Assembly (NCBI RefSeq): GCF_003205515.1
Contig: NZ_KZ826482.1
Coordinates: 186,001 to 250,000 of the forward strand
Length of the DNA: 64,000 nucleotides
Direction of reading: 5' to 3'
Origin: Litorivita pollutaquae
GTDB taxonomy: Bacteria > Pseudomonadota > Alphaproteobacteria > Rhodobacterales > Rhodobacteraceae
Numbering within the stretch: the stretch's first letter is position 1; each line of letters begins with the position of its first letter. Below, one piece after another: positions 1 to 8,975 of this stretch. The notes beneath the pieces were generated by a model. That model ran no database searches and was not told where the DNA came from. It saw only the letters and a program-made list of their open reading frames with translations. A program made the position numbers and the translations under genes.

Positions 1-1
1 C

Positions 2-724
2 AATGCGCAAAGCATTGAATCGCTATGGGACATGCATTGCCGTCGAATGGACGACTATGGCTTTGATCGCCTGCTCTATGGCTTCACCCATTACCGCACC
101 AACACCAGCCTCGGCGATCCCGACGATTACGTCATTCTCACCAATCATAGCGCCGCCTACACTGATGTTTTCATGGGGCAAGGGTTATATTTCCACGCGC
201 CAATGGTGAATTGGGCCTTGGAGCATGAAGGTGCGGCCAGCTGGAACATGGTCCGCGACATGCAGGCCACGGGCACCATGACCGCCAGCGAACGCAAAGT
301 AATGGAATTCAATCATTCCATGGACGTGACTGCGGGCTATTCGATAAGCTTTAAGTCAATCTCGCCGCGCAGCAAAGGCGCCATTGCCCTCACCGCGCGC
401 AAAGGCATCAGCCAAGAGGAAGTTGACGCCACTTGGAAGCGTTTCGGCCATGAAATCCTGGTGATGAACAACATTGTTCACCTCAAGATTATGACCCTGC
501 CCTATGCCGGTCCCGGACGCGGTTTGACCAAACGCCAACGCGAAGCCTTGCAATGGGTTGGTGACGGGAAAACCACGCAGGACATTGCGATCATCATGGG
601 ATTAACGGCGGGAACCGTGGAAAAACACCTGCGCCTCGCGCGTGAGGCATTGAATGTCGACACCACGGCGCAGGCTGTGCTCAAAGCGGCCTTTCAAAAT
701 CAAATGTTTGTGGTCGAAGCCTGA
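2..724 (+). CDS. LuxR-type (autoinducer-binding) transcriptional regulator, 5' end outside window
   Basis: The reading frame is open from the first bases of the window, so the true start lies upstream; 240 codons are visible. The C-terminal third is a LuxR/GerE helix-turn-helix, beginning at LTKRQREALQWVGDGKT and running through a TAGTVEKHLRLA recognition helix. The N-terminal part resembles an autoinducer-binding domain of quorum-sensing regulators (aromatic and Asp residues around the FDRLLYGFT stretch). Such proteins bind an acyl-homoserine lactone and control transcription. No luxI-type synthase is visible downstream; a partner could lie to the left of the window. The family is confident, but the ligand and any quorum-sensing role are inferred. 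Confidence 0.8.
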   Translation, partial: NAQSIESLWDMHCRRMDDYGFDRLLYGFTHYRTNTSLGDPDDYVILTNHSAAYTDVFMGQGLYFHAPMVNWALEHEGAASWNMVRDMQATGTMTASERKVMEFNHSMDVTAGYSISFKSISPRSKGAIALTARKGISQEEVDATWKRFGHEILVMNNIVHLKIMTLPYAGPGRGLTKRQREALQWVGDGKTTQDIAIIMGLTAGTVEKHLRLAREALNVDTTAQAVLKAAFQNQMFVVEA

Positions 725-1072
725 ATTAGGCACGCCCGCTGAAATGCCCCTCCGCTCTGCACGGAAAACAATGCTGCGTGGGCGCGGTTAGAATCGGCAT
801 ATTTCGAATGAATTCGAGCCGCATCCGAGCCTTTTGACCACAAGGTAAGGTTTACCTGACTATCTTAACCTAACGTAAATAATGCATTCTAAACGAGTTC
901 CGTGAGTGGTGGCCTAAGGCCTGGGAACATGGATGCAAACCCTTGTGATTTCAGGGCTCTTTGTGTTCTCCGGTGCAATCCGGAATTGTCGACTCGGGGG
1001 CGTATGTTCCGCTTTCGGGTCGACGCCCATCCTTTTCCGGCCGACCTCATCCCCAATGCGCCGGCGAGAAGG
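725..1072. other. Long intergenic region between luxR-type gene and tsf terminator
   Basis: About 350 bases with no supportable gene. An inverted repeat with arms AGGTAA/TTACCT and a 3-nt centre lies at 843-857, in the most AT-rich part, followed by a TA-rich stretch to about 890. It could be an operator or promoter region for a rightward transcript, but no convincing coding frame follows. Short open frames here lack ribosome sites and family resemblance. Confidence 0.4.
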
Positions 1073-1108
1073 AAAAACGGCGCCGTGGATCTTCTCCACG
1101 GCGCCGTT
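1073..1108 (-). terminator. Rho-independent terminator of rpsB-tsf
   Basis: Perfect 14-bp stem (1076-1089 with 1095-1108) around a 5-nt loop. On the minus strand the stem runs into five U residues (A-run at 1073-1077 on the plus strand). It lies about 45 nt past the tsf stop. Confidence 0.9.
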
Positions 1109-1153
1109 TATACGTTTTGTCAATCGCTTACAAAGCGACGTCAATCCAAAACA

Positions 1154-2029
1154 TTAGCCTTTGGCGGCTTTTGCGACCTCGGCGGCGAAGTCTTCTTTTT
1201 CAACTTCAATGCCTTCGCCCACTTCCAGACGCACAAAACCGGTGATCTCGACGCCTGCTTCTTTGGCAGCCGCTTCAACCGTCAGGTCAGGGTTCACCAC
1301 AAAAGCTTGACCGAACAAGGTGATTTCGCCGAGGAATTTCTTCATCCGGCCCACAATCATTTTCTCGATCACGGCTTCGGGCTTGCCGCTTTCGCGTGCA
1401 ATGTCCATTTGCACGGACTTCTCTTTTTCGACAACCGCCGGATCCAAATCCGCTTCGCTGAGCGAGGCAGGGTTCGCTGCCGCGATGTGCATGGCAACCT
1501 GACGCCCGAAGGCTTCGTTGTCGCCTTTAAGCGCGACCAAAACGCCGATTTTGCCCATGCCGTCGGCAACCGCGTTATGCACATAGGACACAACCTGTTC
1601 GCCTTCGATCGCCGCCATACGGCGCACCGACATGTTTTCGCCAATGGTGGCGATTTTGTCTGTGATGATGGTTTCAACGGTCTTGCCGTCGATTTCGGCG
1701 GCTTTGAGCGCCTCAACATCGGACACATTTTGCGCCGCGGCAGCGATGGATGCGACCATGGCCTGGAATTCGGCGTTCTTGCCGACAAAATCGGTTTCCG
1801 AGTTCACTTCAACAGCAACGCCTTTGTTGCCGTTGACCGACACGGCAACGAGACCTTCGGCAGCCGTGCGGCCGGATTTTTTCGCCGCTTTCGCCAGACC
1901 CTTGGTACGCAGCCAATCGATTGCGGCTTCCATGTCGCCATCGGTTTCGGTCAGCGCTTTTTTCGCGTCCATCATGCCCGCGCCGGATGTGTCGCGCAGT
2001 TCTTTAACCATTGCAGCTGTAATCGCCAT
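1154..2029 (-). CDS. tsf: Translation elongation factor Ts
   Basis: EF-Ts is the cytosolic guanine-nucleotide exchange factor that regenerates EF-Tu-GTP. The 291-residue protein starts [20 protein letters not shown] and carries the hallmark [13 protein letters not shown] segment of the N-terminal UBA-like domain, followed by the TDFVGKN core motif. Length is normal for alphaproteobacteria. It lies 82 nt downstream of rpsB on the same strand, the classic rpsB-tsf operon, and is followed by a strong terminator. Confidence 0.98.
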   Translation of the reverse strand: MAITAAMVKELRDTSGAGMMDAKKALTETDGDMEAAIDWLRTKGLAKAAKKSGRTAAEGLVAVSVNGNKGVAVEVNSETDFVGKNAEFQAMVASIAAAAQNVSDVEALKAAEIDGKTVETIITDKIATIGENMSVRRMAAIEGEQVVSYVHNAVADGMGKIGVLVALKGDNEAFGRQVAMHIAAANPASLSEADLDPAVVEKEKSVQMDIARESGKPEAVIEKMIVGRMKKFLGEITLFGQAFVVNPDLTVEAAAKEAGVEITGFVRLEVGEGIEVEKEDFAAEVAKAAKG

Positions 2030-2111
2030 CTTGGTTCTCCTAAATTTCGGTTGGGTTCAAACAGATGTAGGGGCGCTGATACGCGCCACTCATGTCAGTT
2101 TCGTAACCTTA

Positions 2112-2870
2112 TTACGCCTCGGCGACGACGTCTTCGGCAGGCGCTTCTTCAAGCGCGCCAAGATCAACACCGGCTGCGCCCATCTGTGCGGTCATCCCGT
2201 CCAGAGCCGCGCGGCTGATCAGGTCGCAGTAAAGGGCGATTGCGCGGGCCGCGTCATCGTTGCCCGGAATGATGTAATCGATGCCATCAGGCGAGCAGTT
2301 GGTGTCGACGACGGCAACAACGGGAATCCCCAATTTGTTGGCTTCGGCGATGGCCAAGGCTTCTTTGCGCACGTCGATGACGAAGAGCAAATCAGGCACG
2401 CCGCCCATTTCGCGGATACCGCCGAGCGAGGCTTGCAATTTGCCTTGATCGCGCTCCATGCCCAAACGCTCTTTCTTGGTCAGGCCTTCGGCACCTTCCG
2501 CGAGCTTCTCGTCGATCTCTTTGAGACGATTGATCGACTGGGACACAGTTTTCCAGTTGGTCAATGTGCCGCCGAGCCAACGGTGGTTCATGTAGTATTG
2601 CGCGGATTTCTCTGCGGCTTCGGCGATGGGGCCTGCGGCCTGACGCTTGGTGCCGACGAACAAAACGCGGCCGCCTTTGGCGACGGTTTCGCGCACAACG
2701 TTCAATGCTGCGTCGAGCATCGGAACCGTTTGCGTCAGATCCATGATGTGAATGCCATTACGCGATCCGTAGATGAACTCGCCCATACGGGGGTTCCAAC
2801 GCTGCGTTTGGTGGCCAAAGTGAACGCCTGCTTCGAGAAGCTGGCGCATGGAGAACTCAGGAAGAGCCAT
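2112..2870 (-). CDS. rpsB: 30S ribosomal protein S2
   Basis: Structural protein of the small ribosomal subunit. The 252-residue product begins [20 protein letters not shown] and contains the conserved QTQRWNPRM and [14 protein letters not shown] signatures. The acidic, Ala-rich C-terminal tail is typical of alphaproteobacterial S2. The start has AGGAAA upstream on the minus strand. First gene of the rpsB-tsf operon; a good promoter is visible about 110 nt upstream, leaving a long leader. Confidence 0.98.
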   Translation of the reverse strand: MALPEFSMRQLLEAGVHFGHQTQRWNPRMGEFIYGSRNGIHIMDLTQTVPMLDAALNVVRETVAKGGRVLFVGTKRQAAGPIAEAAEKSAQYYMNHRWLGGTLTNWKTVSQSINRLKEIDEKLAEGAEGLTKKERLGMERDQGKLQASLGGIREMGGVPDLLFVIDVRKEALAIAEANKLGIPVVAVVDTNCSPDGIDYIIPGNDDAARAIALYCDLISRAALDGMTAQMGAAGVDLGALEEAPAEDVVAEA

Positions 2871-2985
2871 GTCCGTTTCCTTTCCGGTTTTGCCTCAGCG
2901 GGGATCAGAGCATGTGCTCAACCGGCGGACCTTTGAGGATGTCTCCCTCATCAGCCCAGCCCCGCCTGCGGGATTGAATGGCGCG

Positions 2986-3014
2986 CGTATAGAGCGATTG
3001 CGCGAAGCGCGCAA
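2986..3014 (-). promoter_or_regulatory. Predicted sigma-70 promoter of rpsB-tsf
   Basis: Minus-strand -35 TTGCGC (3009-3014), 17-bp spacer, -10 TATACG (2986-2991). The predicted start is near 2979, giving a leader of about 109 nt before the rpsB start codon. S2 autoregulates its own mRNA in other bacteria; whether this leader does so is an inference. Confidence 0.55.
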
Positions 3015-3149
3015 GAGGTAAAGTGTAAGGCCCCAACGGCCAGAGGCTGCACCCGATCATGATGATGGCACGGGCGCAGGTTTTCCTGTGCAATGTGATT
3101 TCAGCCTATCCGCCGCGCGATTTTACCGGCGGCCCGCTCATGCGCCGCC

Positions 3150-4295
3150 TTAAACGAACACACGCTCCACAAACCAATAGGCCCCGACCGCCGCGATCAC
3201 CAAGGACGCCGGCGTGGCAATCCGCGCCTGATACCATGGTTTATCGCGGAACCACGCGCCGACCACCAAGAACGCCAGCGCAATCACCGTCAATTGTCCC
3301 AATTCCACCCCGACATTGAACCCGATCAACGCCGGAACAAACTGCCCGTCCGGCAACCCGAATTCGCCCAGAACCGAGGCGAACCCCAATCCATGCAGCA
3401 ATCCGAACCCGAAAATCACCACCGGCCGGAACCGGGTGAGATGCCCTAAAAATACGTTCTCCAAGGCCACATAGACAATAGAGGCCGCAATCAACGGCTC
3501 GACAATCGTGCCGGGCACGTTGACCCATCCCATCGCCCCCAAAGCCAACGTCACCGTATGCGCCAAGGTAAAGGCGCTGACTTGCCACAGCAGCGGGCGC
3601 AACCGCACGCTGAGAAAAAACAGGCCGAGAACAAACAATATATGATCGAGCCCCAAGGGCAGAATATGTTCGAATCCGACCGGGATATACTGCCCAAAGG
3701 CCGACCAGCCCCCGATGGCAGAGCCGCCGGAAAGCGCGATCTCGGGGCTGATTTGGCCACCGCTGAGCGTGCCGGTATAGGGCGCGTCCACCCCAGCCTG
3801 CCGCAAGATCAACGTCCCATATCCCGCCCCCCACGACAGCTGCATCGCCTTGGCACGCGGCGGCACATCACCGGTCAACCGCAGGGTTGCAGCCCGCGCC
3901 ACCTCCTCCGATCCGGGGTCCTCGATGACGATCTCATCCAAGGTCAATGGCGCGTCGGCCCCGTCAATCAACACCGCCACCCCATGCGCCAATTGCGGCC
4001 AATGGGCTTTGATCCGCGCGTTCAACGCCTCGGGGGGCAAGGCACGCAAAACATCATAATCATTGGCCTGCACGGCCTCATTGGTGTCGCTGACCACATC
4101 CAGATTGATCCCCGCGATCAAAGCCTCGGGGTTGATCCGCAGGCGCATTTGCAACACGCCGGCCTGTATCTCGATATCGGCAACCGAAGGGCTGACTTCA
4201 TGGGCGAGAGCCGCGCCACCGCCCGTCAACACCCCCATCACAAACCCGGCAACCGCAAGCGCGCCCCTTGACTTGGCCGGTATTCCGGTCAGCAT
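3150..4295 (-). CDS. HupE/UreJ-family membrane protein (putative metal uptake)
   Basis: About 381 residues from the chosen ATG. An N-terminal signal peptide ends near AALAHE. A periplasmic domain of about 180 residues follows, then a C-terminal block of roughly seven membrane helices with the HupE-type motif GFEHILPLGLDHILFVLG and a later HGLGFA. The conserved His/Asp residues in these helices are thought to bind nickel or cobalt in this family. The frame is open further upstream (to 4397), but the chosen start gives the best signal peptide. It is head to head with the DUF4198 gene, with only 7 bp between the start codons. Substrate metal is not determined by sequence. Confidence 0.8.
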   Translation of the reverse strand: MLTGIPAKSRGALAVAGFVMGVLTGGGAALAHEVSPSVADIEIQAGVLQMRLRINPEALIAGINLDVVSDTNEAVQANDYDVLRALPPEALNARIKAHWPQLAHGVAVLIDGADAPLTLDEIVIEDPGSEEVARAATLRLTGDVPPRAKAMQLSWGAGYGTLILRQAGVDAPYTGTLSGGQISPEIALSGGSAIGGWSAFGQYIPVGFEHILPLGLDHILFVLGLFFLSVRLRPLLWQVSAFTLAHTVTLALGAMGWVNVPGTIVEPLIAASIVYVALENVFLGHLTRFRPVVIFGFGLLHGLGFASVLGEFGLPDGQFVPALIGFNVGVELGQLTVIALAFLVVGAWFRDKPWYQARIATPASLVIAAVGAYWFVERVFV

Positions 4296-4302
4296 TCTCA
4301 AT

Positions 4303-5118
4303 ATGTTCAAAACAATCACGCCCCTTGTATGCGCCGCTCTCGTCGGCATGTTCACCGCCACGGCGCCCCTATCGCACGAATTCTGGCTAGAACCCACAGA
4401 GTTTCAAGTCGAAAGCGGCGCGGCCCTTTATGCGGATCTGCGCAATGGAGAAGATTTCAAGGGCATCACCCTGCCCTATTTCGACAGCCGCAGCGACAGA
4501 TTGGAAATCTGGCATCGCGGCAAAGACGAGGCGATCACCGCCCGCAATGGCGACCTGCCCGCCGTCGCCCTCGCACAGCCGAAAGACGGGCTTGCCGCGC
4601 TCGTGTATCAGAGCGGGTTCAGTACGGTAACCTACAATGATATTGATAAATTTTACCGATTTATCAAACATAAAGACCTTAAAGCTCAGGTGGATTTCGA
4701 CGCGATTGACGCGGTTACCGACAGCGAACGGACAGAGGTGTATAAACGGTTTTGCAAATCTCTTGTCGCCATCGGTTCCGGCACCGGCACCGATGTTCCG
4801 GTCGGTATGGAAACCGAATTTGTCGCCCTGAAAAACCCATATGTTGACACCGGCCCCCTGCCGGTGCGCTTGCTCTATCGCGGCACCCCCCGCCGCGAAT
4901 CCCAGATCGAAGTGTTTGAACGCGCGCCGGATGGCCAAGTGAGGGTTTTCCTGCTGCGCACGGATCACGCGGGAGAAGCGCATGTGCCGGTCAAAGCCGG
5001 ATATGATTACCTGCTTGATGCCGTGGTCTTGCGCACGCCCGCGCCTGCCCTCGCCGCCGAATATGACGCGATTTGGGAAACCCTTTGGGCATCGTTGAGC
5101 TTCTCCGTGCCCGAATAA
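4303..5118 (+). CDS. DUF4198 family periplasmic protein
   Basis: 271-residue protein with an N-terminal signal peptide (MFKTITPLVCAALVGMFTAT) followed by the SHEFWLEP motif that typifies DUF4198 (NikM/CbiM-associated) proteins. These are exported, beta-rich, and often encoded with nickel or cobalt uptake systems. The neighbouring divergent HupE-like gene supports a joint role in divalent-metal handling, which is inference. The frame is open upstream to 4063, but that part overlaps the opposing gene and has no signal peptide. No clear Shine-Dalgarno is visible. A dispersed palindrome copy starts 6 nt after the stop. Confidence 0.8.
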   Translation: MFKTITPLVCAALVGMFTATAPLSHEFWLEPTEFQVESGAALYADLRNGEDFKGITLPYFDSRSDRLEIWHRGKDEAITARNGDLPAVALAQPKDGLAALVYQSGFSTVTYNDIDKFYRFIKHKDLKAQVDFDAIDAVTDSERTEVYKRFCKSLVAIGSGTGTDVPVGMETEFVALKNPYVDTGPLPVRLLYRGTPRRESQIEVFERAPDGQVRVFLLRTDHAGEAHVPVKAGYDYLLDAVVLRTPAPALAAEYDAIWETLWASLSFSVPE

Positions 5119-5123
5119 GCCGC

Positions 5124-5139
5124 TAGACCAATCGGTCCA
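5124..5139. repeat. Dispersed palindrome copy 1
   Basis: TAGACCAATCGGTCCA, 6 nt after the DUF4198 stop and about 70 nt before psuK. One of fourteen related 16-bp palindromes in the window. Confidence 0.8.
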
Positions 5140-5208
5140 ATGCCCGAAATCCGCCGCCGCCGCCGCAATCCCATTGCGCCCCGCCGCATGGCGCGGCATG
5201 ACGTTGCC

Positions 5209-6129
5209 ATGACCCATGATCCGAATTCAACAACCGCTCCCGCAGCCTATGATATCCTTTGTATTGGAAGCGTCCTATGGGATGTGATCGGCCGCACCGA
5301 TAGCACCATGAACATCGGACGCGACGTCGCCGGCCGGATTTGCCAGATCCCCGGCGGCGTGGCGCTCAACATCGCAATGACCTTAACGCGGTTTGGCCTG
5401 CGCCCTGCCTTGCTCAGCGCCTTGGGCCGCGATGCGCTCGGCGATGCATTGATTGCCGACTGTAATGCTATGGGTCTGGGCACCGATTACATCTATCGCT
5501 CCGACGATTACCCGACCGACAGATACATGGCGATCGAAGGGCCGGAGGGCCTCGTCGCTGCAATCGCCGATGCACATTCTCTGGAAGCCGCCGGCGCCCT
5601 GATCCTGGAGCCGCTGCGCGACGGGCGTTTGGGCCGCGCCAGCGCCCCCTATACCGGACCCGTGGCTTTGGATGGAAACCTGACGCACGCCCTGCTGACC
5701 GAGATCGTCGCCATGCCCGAATTTGCAGAATGCGATTTGCGAGTCGCCCCCGCATCACCCGGAAAAGCCGAGAGATTGAAACCGTTTTTCAATCACTTGA
5801 ACACCACTCTTTATGTGAACCTCGAAGAGGCTGGTTTGCTCTGCGACACAGAGTTTGCACATGCGGAGACCGCCGCCTGCGCGCTTTTAGAACGGGGCGC
5901 AGCCCGTGCCCTGGTCACAGATGGCGCCAAAGCCGCCGCGCTTGCGAGCGCCGGAACCACGCTCTGCCTGACGCCGCCACCGGTCACGCCCCGCCGCATC
6001 ACCGGCGCTGGGGATACTTTCATGGCGGCGCATATTGCGGCAGAAATTGACGGGGCGACGCCCCACGACGCGCTGCACCGCGCCCTTGAAACCGCTGCTG
6101 CCTTTGTTGCCGGAGAGACATCCACATGA
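5209..6129 (+). CDS. psuK: Pseudouridine kinase (PfkB family)
   Basis: Ribokinase/PfkB-fold kinase of about 306 residues. It shows the N-terminal ILCIGSVLWDVIGR segment, the PGGVALNIAMTLTRFG substrate motif, and the C-terminal GAGDTFMAAH anion-hole/catalytic-Asp signature. It is predicted to phosphorylate pseudouridine to pseudouridine 5'-phosphate in the cytosol. The stop overlaps the start of psuG by 4 nt (ATGA), so the two are probably translationally coupled, and the psuG neighbour makes the substrate assignment strong. Start choice is uncertain: ATGs at 5188 and 5140 are in frame, and none has a strong ribosome site. Confidence 0.88.
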   Translation: MTHDPNSTTAPAAYDILCIGSVLWDVIGRTDSTMNIGRDVAGRICQIPGGVALNIAMTLTRFGLRPALLSALGRDALGDALIADCNAMGLGTDYIYRSDDYPTDRYMAIEGPEGLVAAIADAHSLEAAGALILEPLRDGRLGRASAPYTGPVALDGNLTHALLTEIVAMPEFAECDLRVAPASPGKAERLKPFFNHLNTTLYVNLEEAGLLCDTEFAHAETAACALLERGAARALVTDGAKAAALASAGTTLCLTPPPVTPRRITGAGDTFMAAHIAAEIDGATPHDALHRALETAAAFVAGETST

Positions 6130-7058
6130 GCAAAACCGCCCTGCCCGAATTCATTACATTTTCCCCCGAGGTCGCCGCAGCCCGCGCCGCCGGAGAGGCG
6201 ATTGTCGCGCTGGAAAGCACGATCATCACCCATGGCATGCCTTATCCGCAAAACCTCGAAATGGCCCGCAAGGTCGAATCCGAAGTGCGCGCCCACGGTG
6301 CAGTTCCGGCAACCATCGCAGTGATCGACGGGGCGCTGAAAATCGGCCTTACGGATCACGAATTACAAAGCTTGGCGCAGACACCCGACGCGCTGAAGCT
6401 CAGCCGCGCCGATCTTGCCGCCTGTATCGCGGGCGGCGGCACCGGCGCCACCACCGTCGCCGCAACGATGATCGCTGCCGCGCGCGGCGGCATTTCAACA
6501 TTCGCCACCGGCGGCATCGGCGGCGTTCACAAAGGCGCCTCGGAAAGCTTTGATATTTCTGCGGATTTGCAAGAACTGGCGCAAACCCCCATCACGGTTG
6601 TCTGCGCCGGAGCCAAGGCGATTTTGGACATGCCCAAGACCCTCGAAGTGCTCGAAACGCTCGGCGTGCCGGTGATCACCTATGGGCAGGATGCCTTTCC
6701 CGCTTTTTGGTCGCGCGACTCCGGCCTGCCCTCGCCCTTGCGCATCGATACGGCCGCTGGGATCGCCGCAGCCCACCGCACCCGTGCGGCACTGGGTTTG
6801 CCGGGGGGACAATTGGTCGCCAATCCGATCCCCGCCGCCGATGAGATCCCCGCACAGACGATGATCCCGATGATCAACGCCGCGCAGGCCGAAGCCGACG
6901 CGCAAGGGATCCAGGCAAAATCGGTCACCCCCTTTCTACTCAACCGGATTTTCGAGCTCAGCCAAGGCCGCTCTCTCGCCGCGAATATCCAATTGGTGTT
7001 GAACAATGCCCGACTCGCCGCCGCAATTGCCTGCGAAATGAGCACCGCGAAGCAATAA
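6126..7058 (+). CDS. psuG: Pseudouridine-5'-phosphate glycosidase
   Basis: 310 residues with the family signature LESTIITHGMPYPQN near the N-terminus, a GGGTGATTVAATM segment, and the SRDSGLPSPLR motif. The enzyme reversibly splits pseudouridine 5'-phosphate into uracil and ribose 5-phosphate, the second step of pseudouridine salvage. Length matches the family. It overlaps psuK by 4 nt, so the pair forms a two-step catabolic operon. No pseudouridine transporter is adjacent. Confidence 0.95.
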   Translation: MSKTALPEFITFSPEVAAARAAGEAIVALESTIITHGMPYPQNLEMARKVESEVRAHGAVPATIAVIDGALKIGLTDHELQSLAQTPDALKLSRADLAACIAGGGTGATTVAATMIAAARGGISTFATGGIGGVHKGASESFDISADLQELAQTPITVVCAGAKAILDMPKTLEVLETLGVPVITYGQDAFPAFWSRDSGLPSPLRIDTAAGIAAAHRTRAALGLPGGQLVANPIPAADEIPAQTMIPMINAAQAEADAQGIQAKSVTPFLLNRIFELSQGRSLAANIQLVLNNARLAAAIACEMSTAKQ

Positions 7059-7156
7059 TAAGCACTGATCGCGTCATTAACCGCGTTCCGCCCATTGCCG
7101 CCAGCGTCCTGTGCACCTAGGTTCATTCAAGTTGCGTAAAAAGAAATGACCCATCC

Positions 7157-7840
7157 ATGACCGAGCCGTTTCAGGACTTCAACCACGCCAAACCAAAGCT
7201 TCTCGCACGCCTACGATCGAATTTCCTCACCGGCTTGGTGGTCATTTTGCCCGTCGCGCTGACCGTTTGGCTGGTTTGGACAATGTTCGGCTGGGTGGAC
7301 GGCGTCGTCCTGCCCCTCGTGCCCGCGTCGGTACAGCCCGAAAAATACATCGGCATCAACCTGCGCGGTGTCGGGGTTATTTTCTTTTTGCTGTTCACAA
7401 TTTTTGTCGGATGGATCGCCAAAGGCCTGTTAGGCCGGTCGATGATCCGTTGGGGTGAAAACCTTGTCGGGCGAATGCCCTTTGTCCGGTCCATCTATTC
7501 CGGTGTGAAACAAATCGCCGAAACGGTCTTCGCCCAAACCGAGCGCAGCTTTGAAACCGCCTGCCTCGTGCAATACCCGCGCAAGGGCGTTTGGGCCATT
7601 GGCTTCATCTCCACCAAAGCCAAGGGCGAGATTTCCGATCGGGCCGAAACCTCGGGCGATTTGCTATCAATCTTTATTCCGACCACGCCAAACCCGACAT
7701 CTGGATTCTTGCTGTTCTTCCCACGCGAAGATGTCATCGATTTGGACATGAGCGTGGAAGAAGCGGCAAAATTGGTTATCTCGGCCGGCTTGGTCTATCC
7801 CAACACTGAAAAACCCGAAGATCCAGTCCGCAGCAAGTAA
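7157..7840 (+). CDS. DUF502 family membrane protein
   Basis: 227 residues. Two hydrophobic helices (about residues 22-45 and 72-95) flank a short loop, followed by the conserved RMPFVRSIYSGVKQIAETVF segment and a soluble C-terminal domain with the TPNPTSGFLLFFP motif, all characteristic of DUF502. Biochemical function is not established. The gene stands alone between psuG and a convergent patatin-like gene; the 98-nt gap upstream may carry its promoter. Confidence 0.85.
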   Translation: MTEPFQDFNHAKPKLLARLRSNFLTGLVVILPVALTVWLVWTMFGWVDGVVLPLVPASVQPEKYIGINLRGVGVIFFLLFTIFVGWIAKGLLGRSMIRWGENLVGRMPFVRSIYSGVKQIAETVFAQTERSFETACLVQYPRKGVWAIGFISTKAKGEISDRAETSGDLLSIFIPTTPNPTSGFLLFFPREDVIDLDMSVEEAAKLVISAGLVYPNTEKPEDPVRSK

Positions 7841-7879
7841 CACCAAGAACGCGCCCAAACCCCATATTTTAAAACGATT

Positions 7880-8914
7880 TTATCCGAACATCTCGGGAAG
7901 GTCCGCGCTGCTTTTACGACCCAAATCTCTCTTATGCGCGTCTAAAAAACCCTCGGCCGCCTTACGGCCCGCTGCTTTGAGCGAGGCCAAAATATAGGGG
8001 TTCGGCATCATTTTGGTGGTTTCCGACAGGTCCAGCATAAAGTCATCATCGCCGATGATATGCACCAGAACTTGCTTCATCTGCCCCTTGGCAACGGTGC
8101 CGTTTTCGATCAACCGTTGCACAAATTCGACGGCCCGCAACTCCCGCAGCAACGAGGAATTGAAACTGATCTCGTTAATCCGGTTTTGAATTTGTTGCGG
8201 CGTCACCGGCAATTCCTTGCGCGCCAAAGGGTTTATGTTCACGATCACGATATCATCGGGCAACGCCGGATCGAACAGCGGAAACAAAGCCGGATTGCCG
8301 CTATACCCGCCATCCCAATAGGGCACGTTTTCGCCGGTTTCCGGATCGGGGATTTCCACCGCCTGAAACATCGTTGGTAAGCAGGCCGACGCGAGAATTG
8401 CATCTGTATTGATCTCCGACCCGCTAAAAATGCGGATTTTTCCGGTATGCACATTCGTCGCACCGATGAACAATTTTGGCCCGCCTTCGGCACAGACCTG
8501 ATCGTATTTAAATTGCTCGACCACTTCGTTCAACGGGTTTGAGTAAAACGGCCCATAGGAATAGGGCGTGGTCAGCCGGGTGAAGCTATCGCCCATCGAT
8601 ACCGCCCAAGCATTTGATATGGCAGAGGCAACATGCGCCGGGCTGGGCAAGAAGCCCGTCATCCAATGCGGCATCCTCAGATCGTTCAGCGCCCCCATCT
8701 GCGCCCAAAGCCAATCCAGATTTTCACGCGCGCCTTCGCGCCCGCCGTATATCCATCCCGATTTGAATGCCGCCCCGTTCAGCGCCCCCGCCGAGGCGCC
8801 GGAAATGCCCGCCACCTCGATCTCTTCATCATCCAGAATGCGATCCAACACACCCCATGTAAACGCCCCATGCGCGCCGCCACCTTGCAATGCCAGATTG
8901 ATCCGGATCGTCAT
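7880..8914 (-). CDS. Patatin-like phospholipase family protein
   Basis: 344-residue serine hydrolase. The oxyanion motif GGGAHGAF occurs near residue 11, the nucleophile elbow GASAG near residue 40, and the dyad Asp in WDGGYSGNP. These are the catalytic features of patatin-like acyl hydrolases. It lies 61 nt downstream of 3-hydroxybutyrate dehydrogenase on the same strand. This suggests a role in polyhydroxybutyrate or lipid turnover, which is inference from context. The start has AGGAAAAG upstream. No signal peptide, so probably cytoplasmic or granule-associated. Confidence 0.88.
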   Translation of the reverse strand: MTIRINLALQGGGAHGAFTWGVLDRILDDEEIEVAGISGASAGALNGAAFKSGWIYGGREGARENLDWLWAQMGALNDLRMPHWMTGFLPSPAHVASAISNAWAVSMGDSFTRLTTPYSYGPFYSNPLNEVVEQFKYDQVCAEGGPKLFIGATNVHTGKIRIFSGSEINTDAILASACLPTMFQAVEIPDPETGENVPYWDGGYSGNPALFPLFDPALPDDIVIVNINPLARKELPVTPQQIQNRINEISFNSSLLRELRAVEFVQRLIENGTVAKGQMKQVLVHIIGDDDFMLDLSETTKMMPNPYILASLKAAGRKAAEGFLDAHKRDLGRKSSADLPEMFG

Positions 8915-8954
8915 CGTCTTTTCCTTTCAATAGCTTGCAAATCACGCCGCGAAT

Positions 8955-8970
8955 TGGACCGATCGGTCCA
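8955..8970. repeat. Dispersed palindrome copy 2
   Basis: TGGACCGATCGGTCCA, a perfect palindrome 5 nt past the bdhA stop, in the short gap before the patatin-like gene. Confidence 0.85.
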
Positions 8971-8975
8971 CTGCC

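Noticed and set aside
902-2218. 438-codon open frame on the plus strand over tsf
   Set aside because: Antisense shadow of the EF-Ts gene; composition is that of reverse-complemented alphaproteobacterial coding DNA and there is no ribosome site.
7865-7880. TTAA-N7-TTAT, CtrA-like, after the DUF502 gene
   Set aside because: Lies between convergent genes with no start codon to regulate, and one arm is mismatched.
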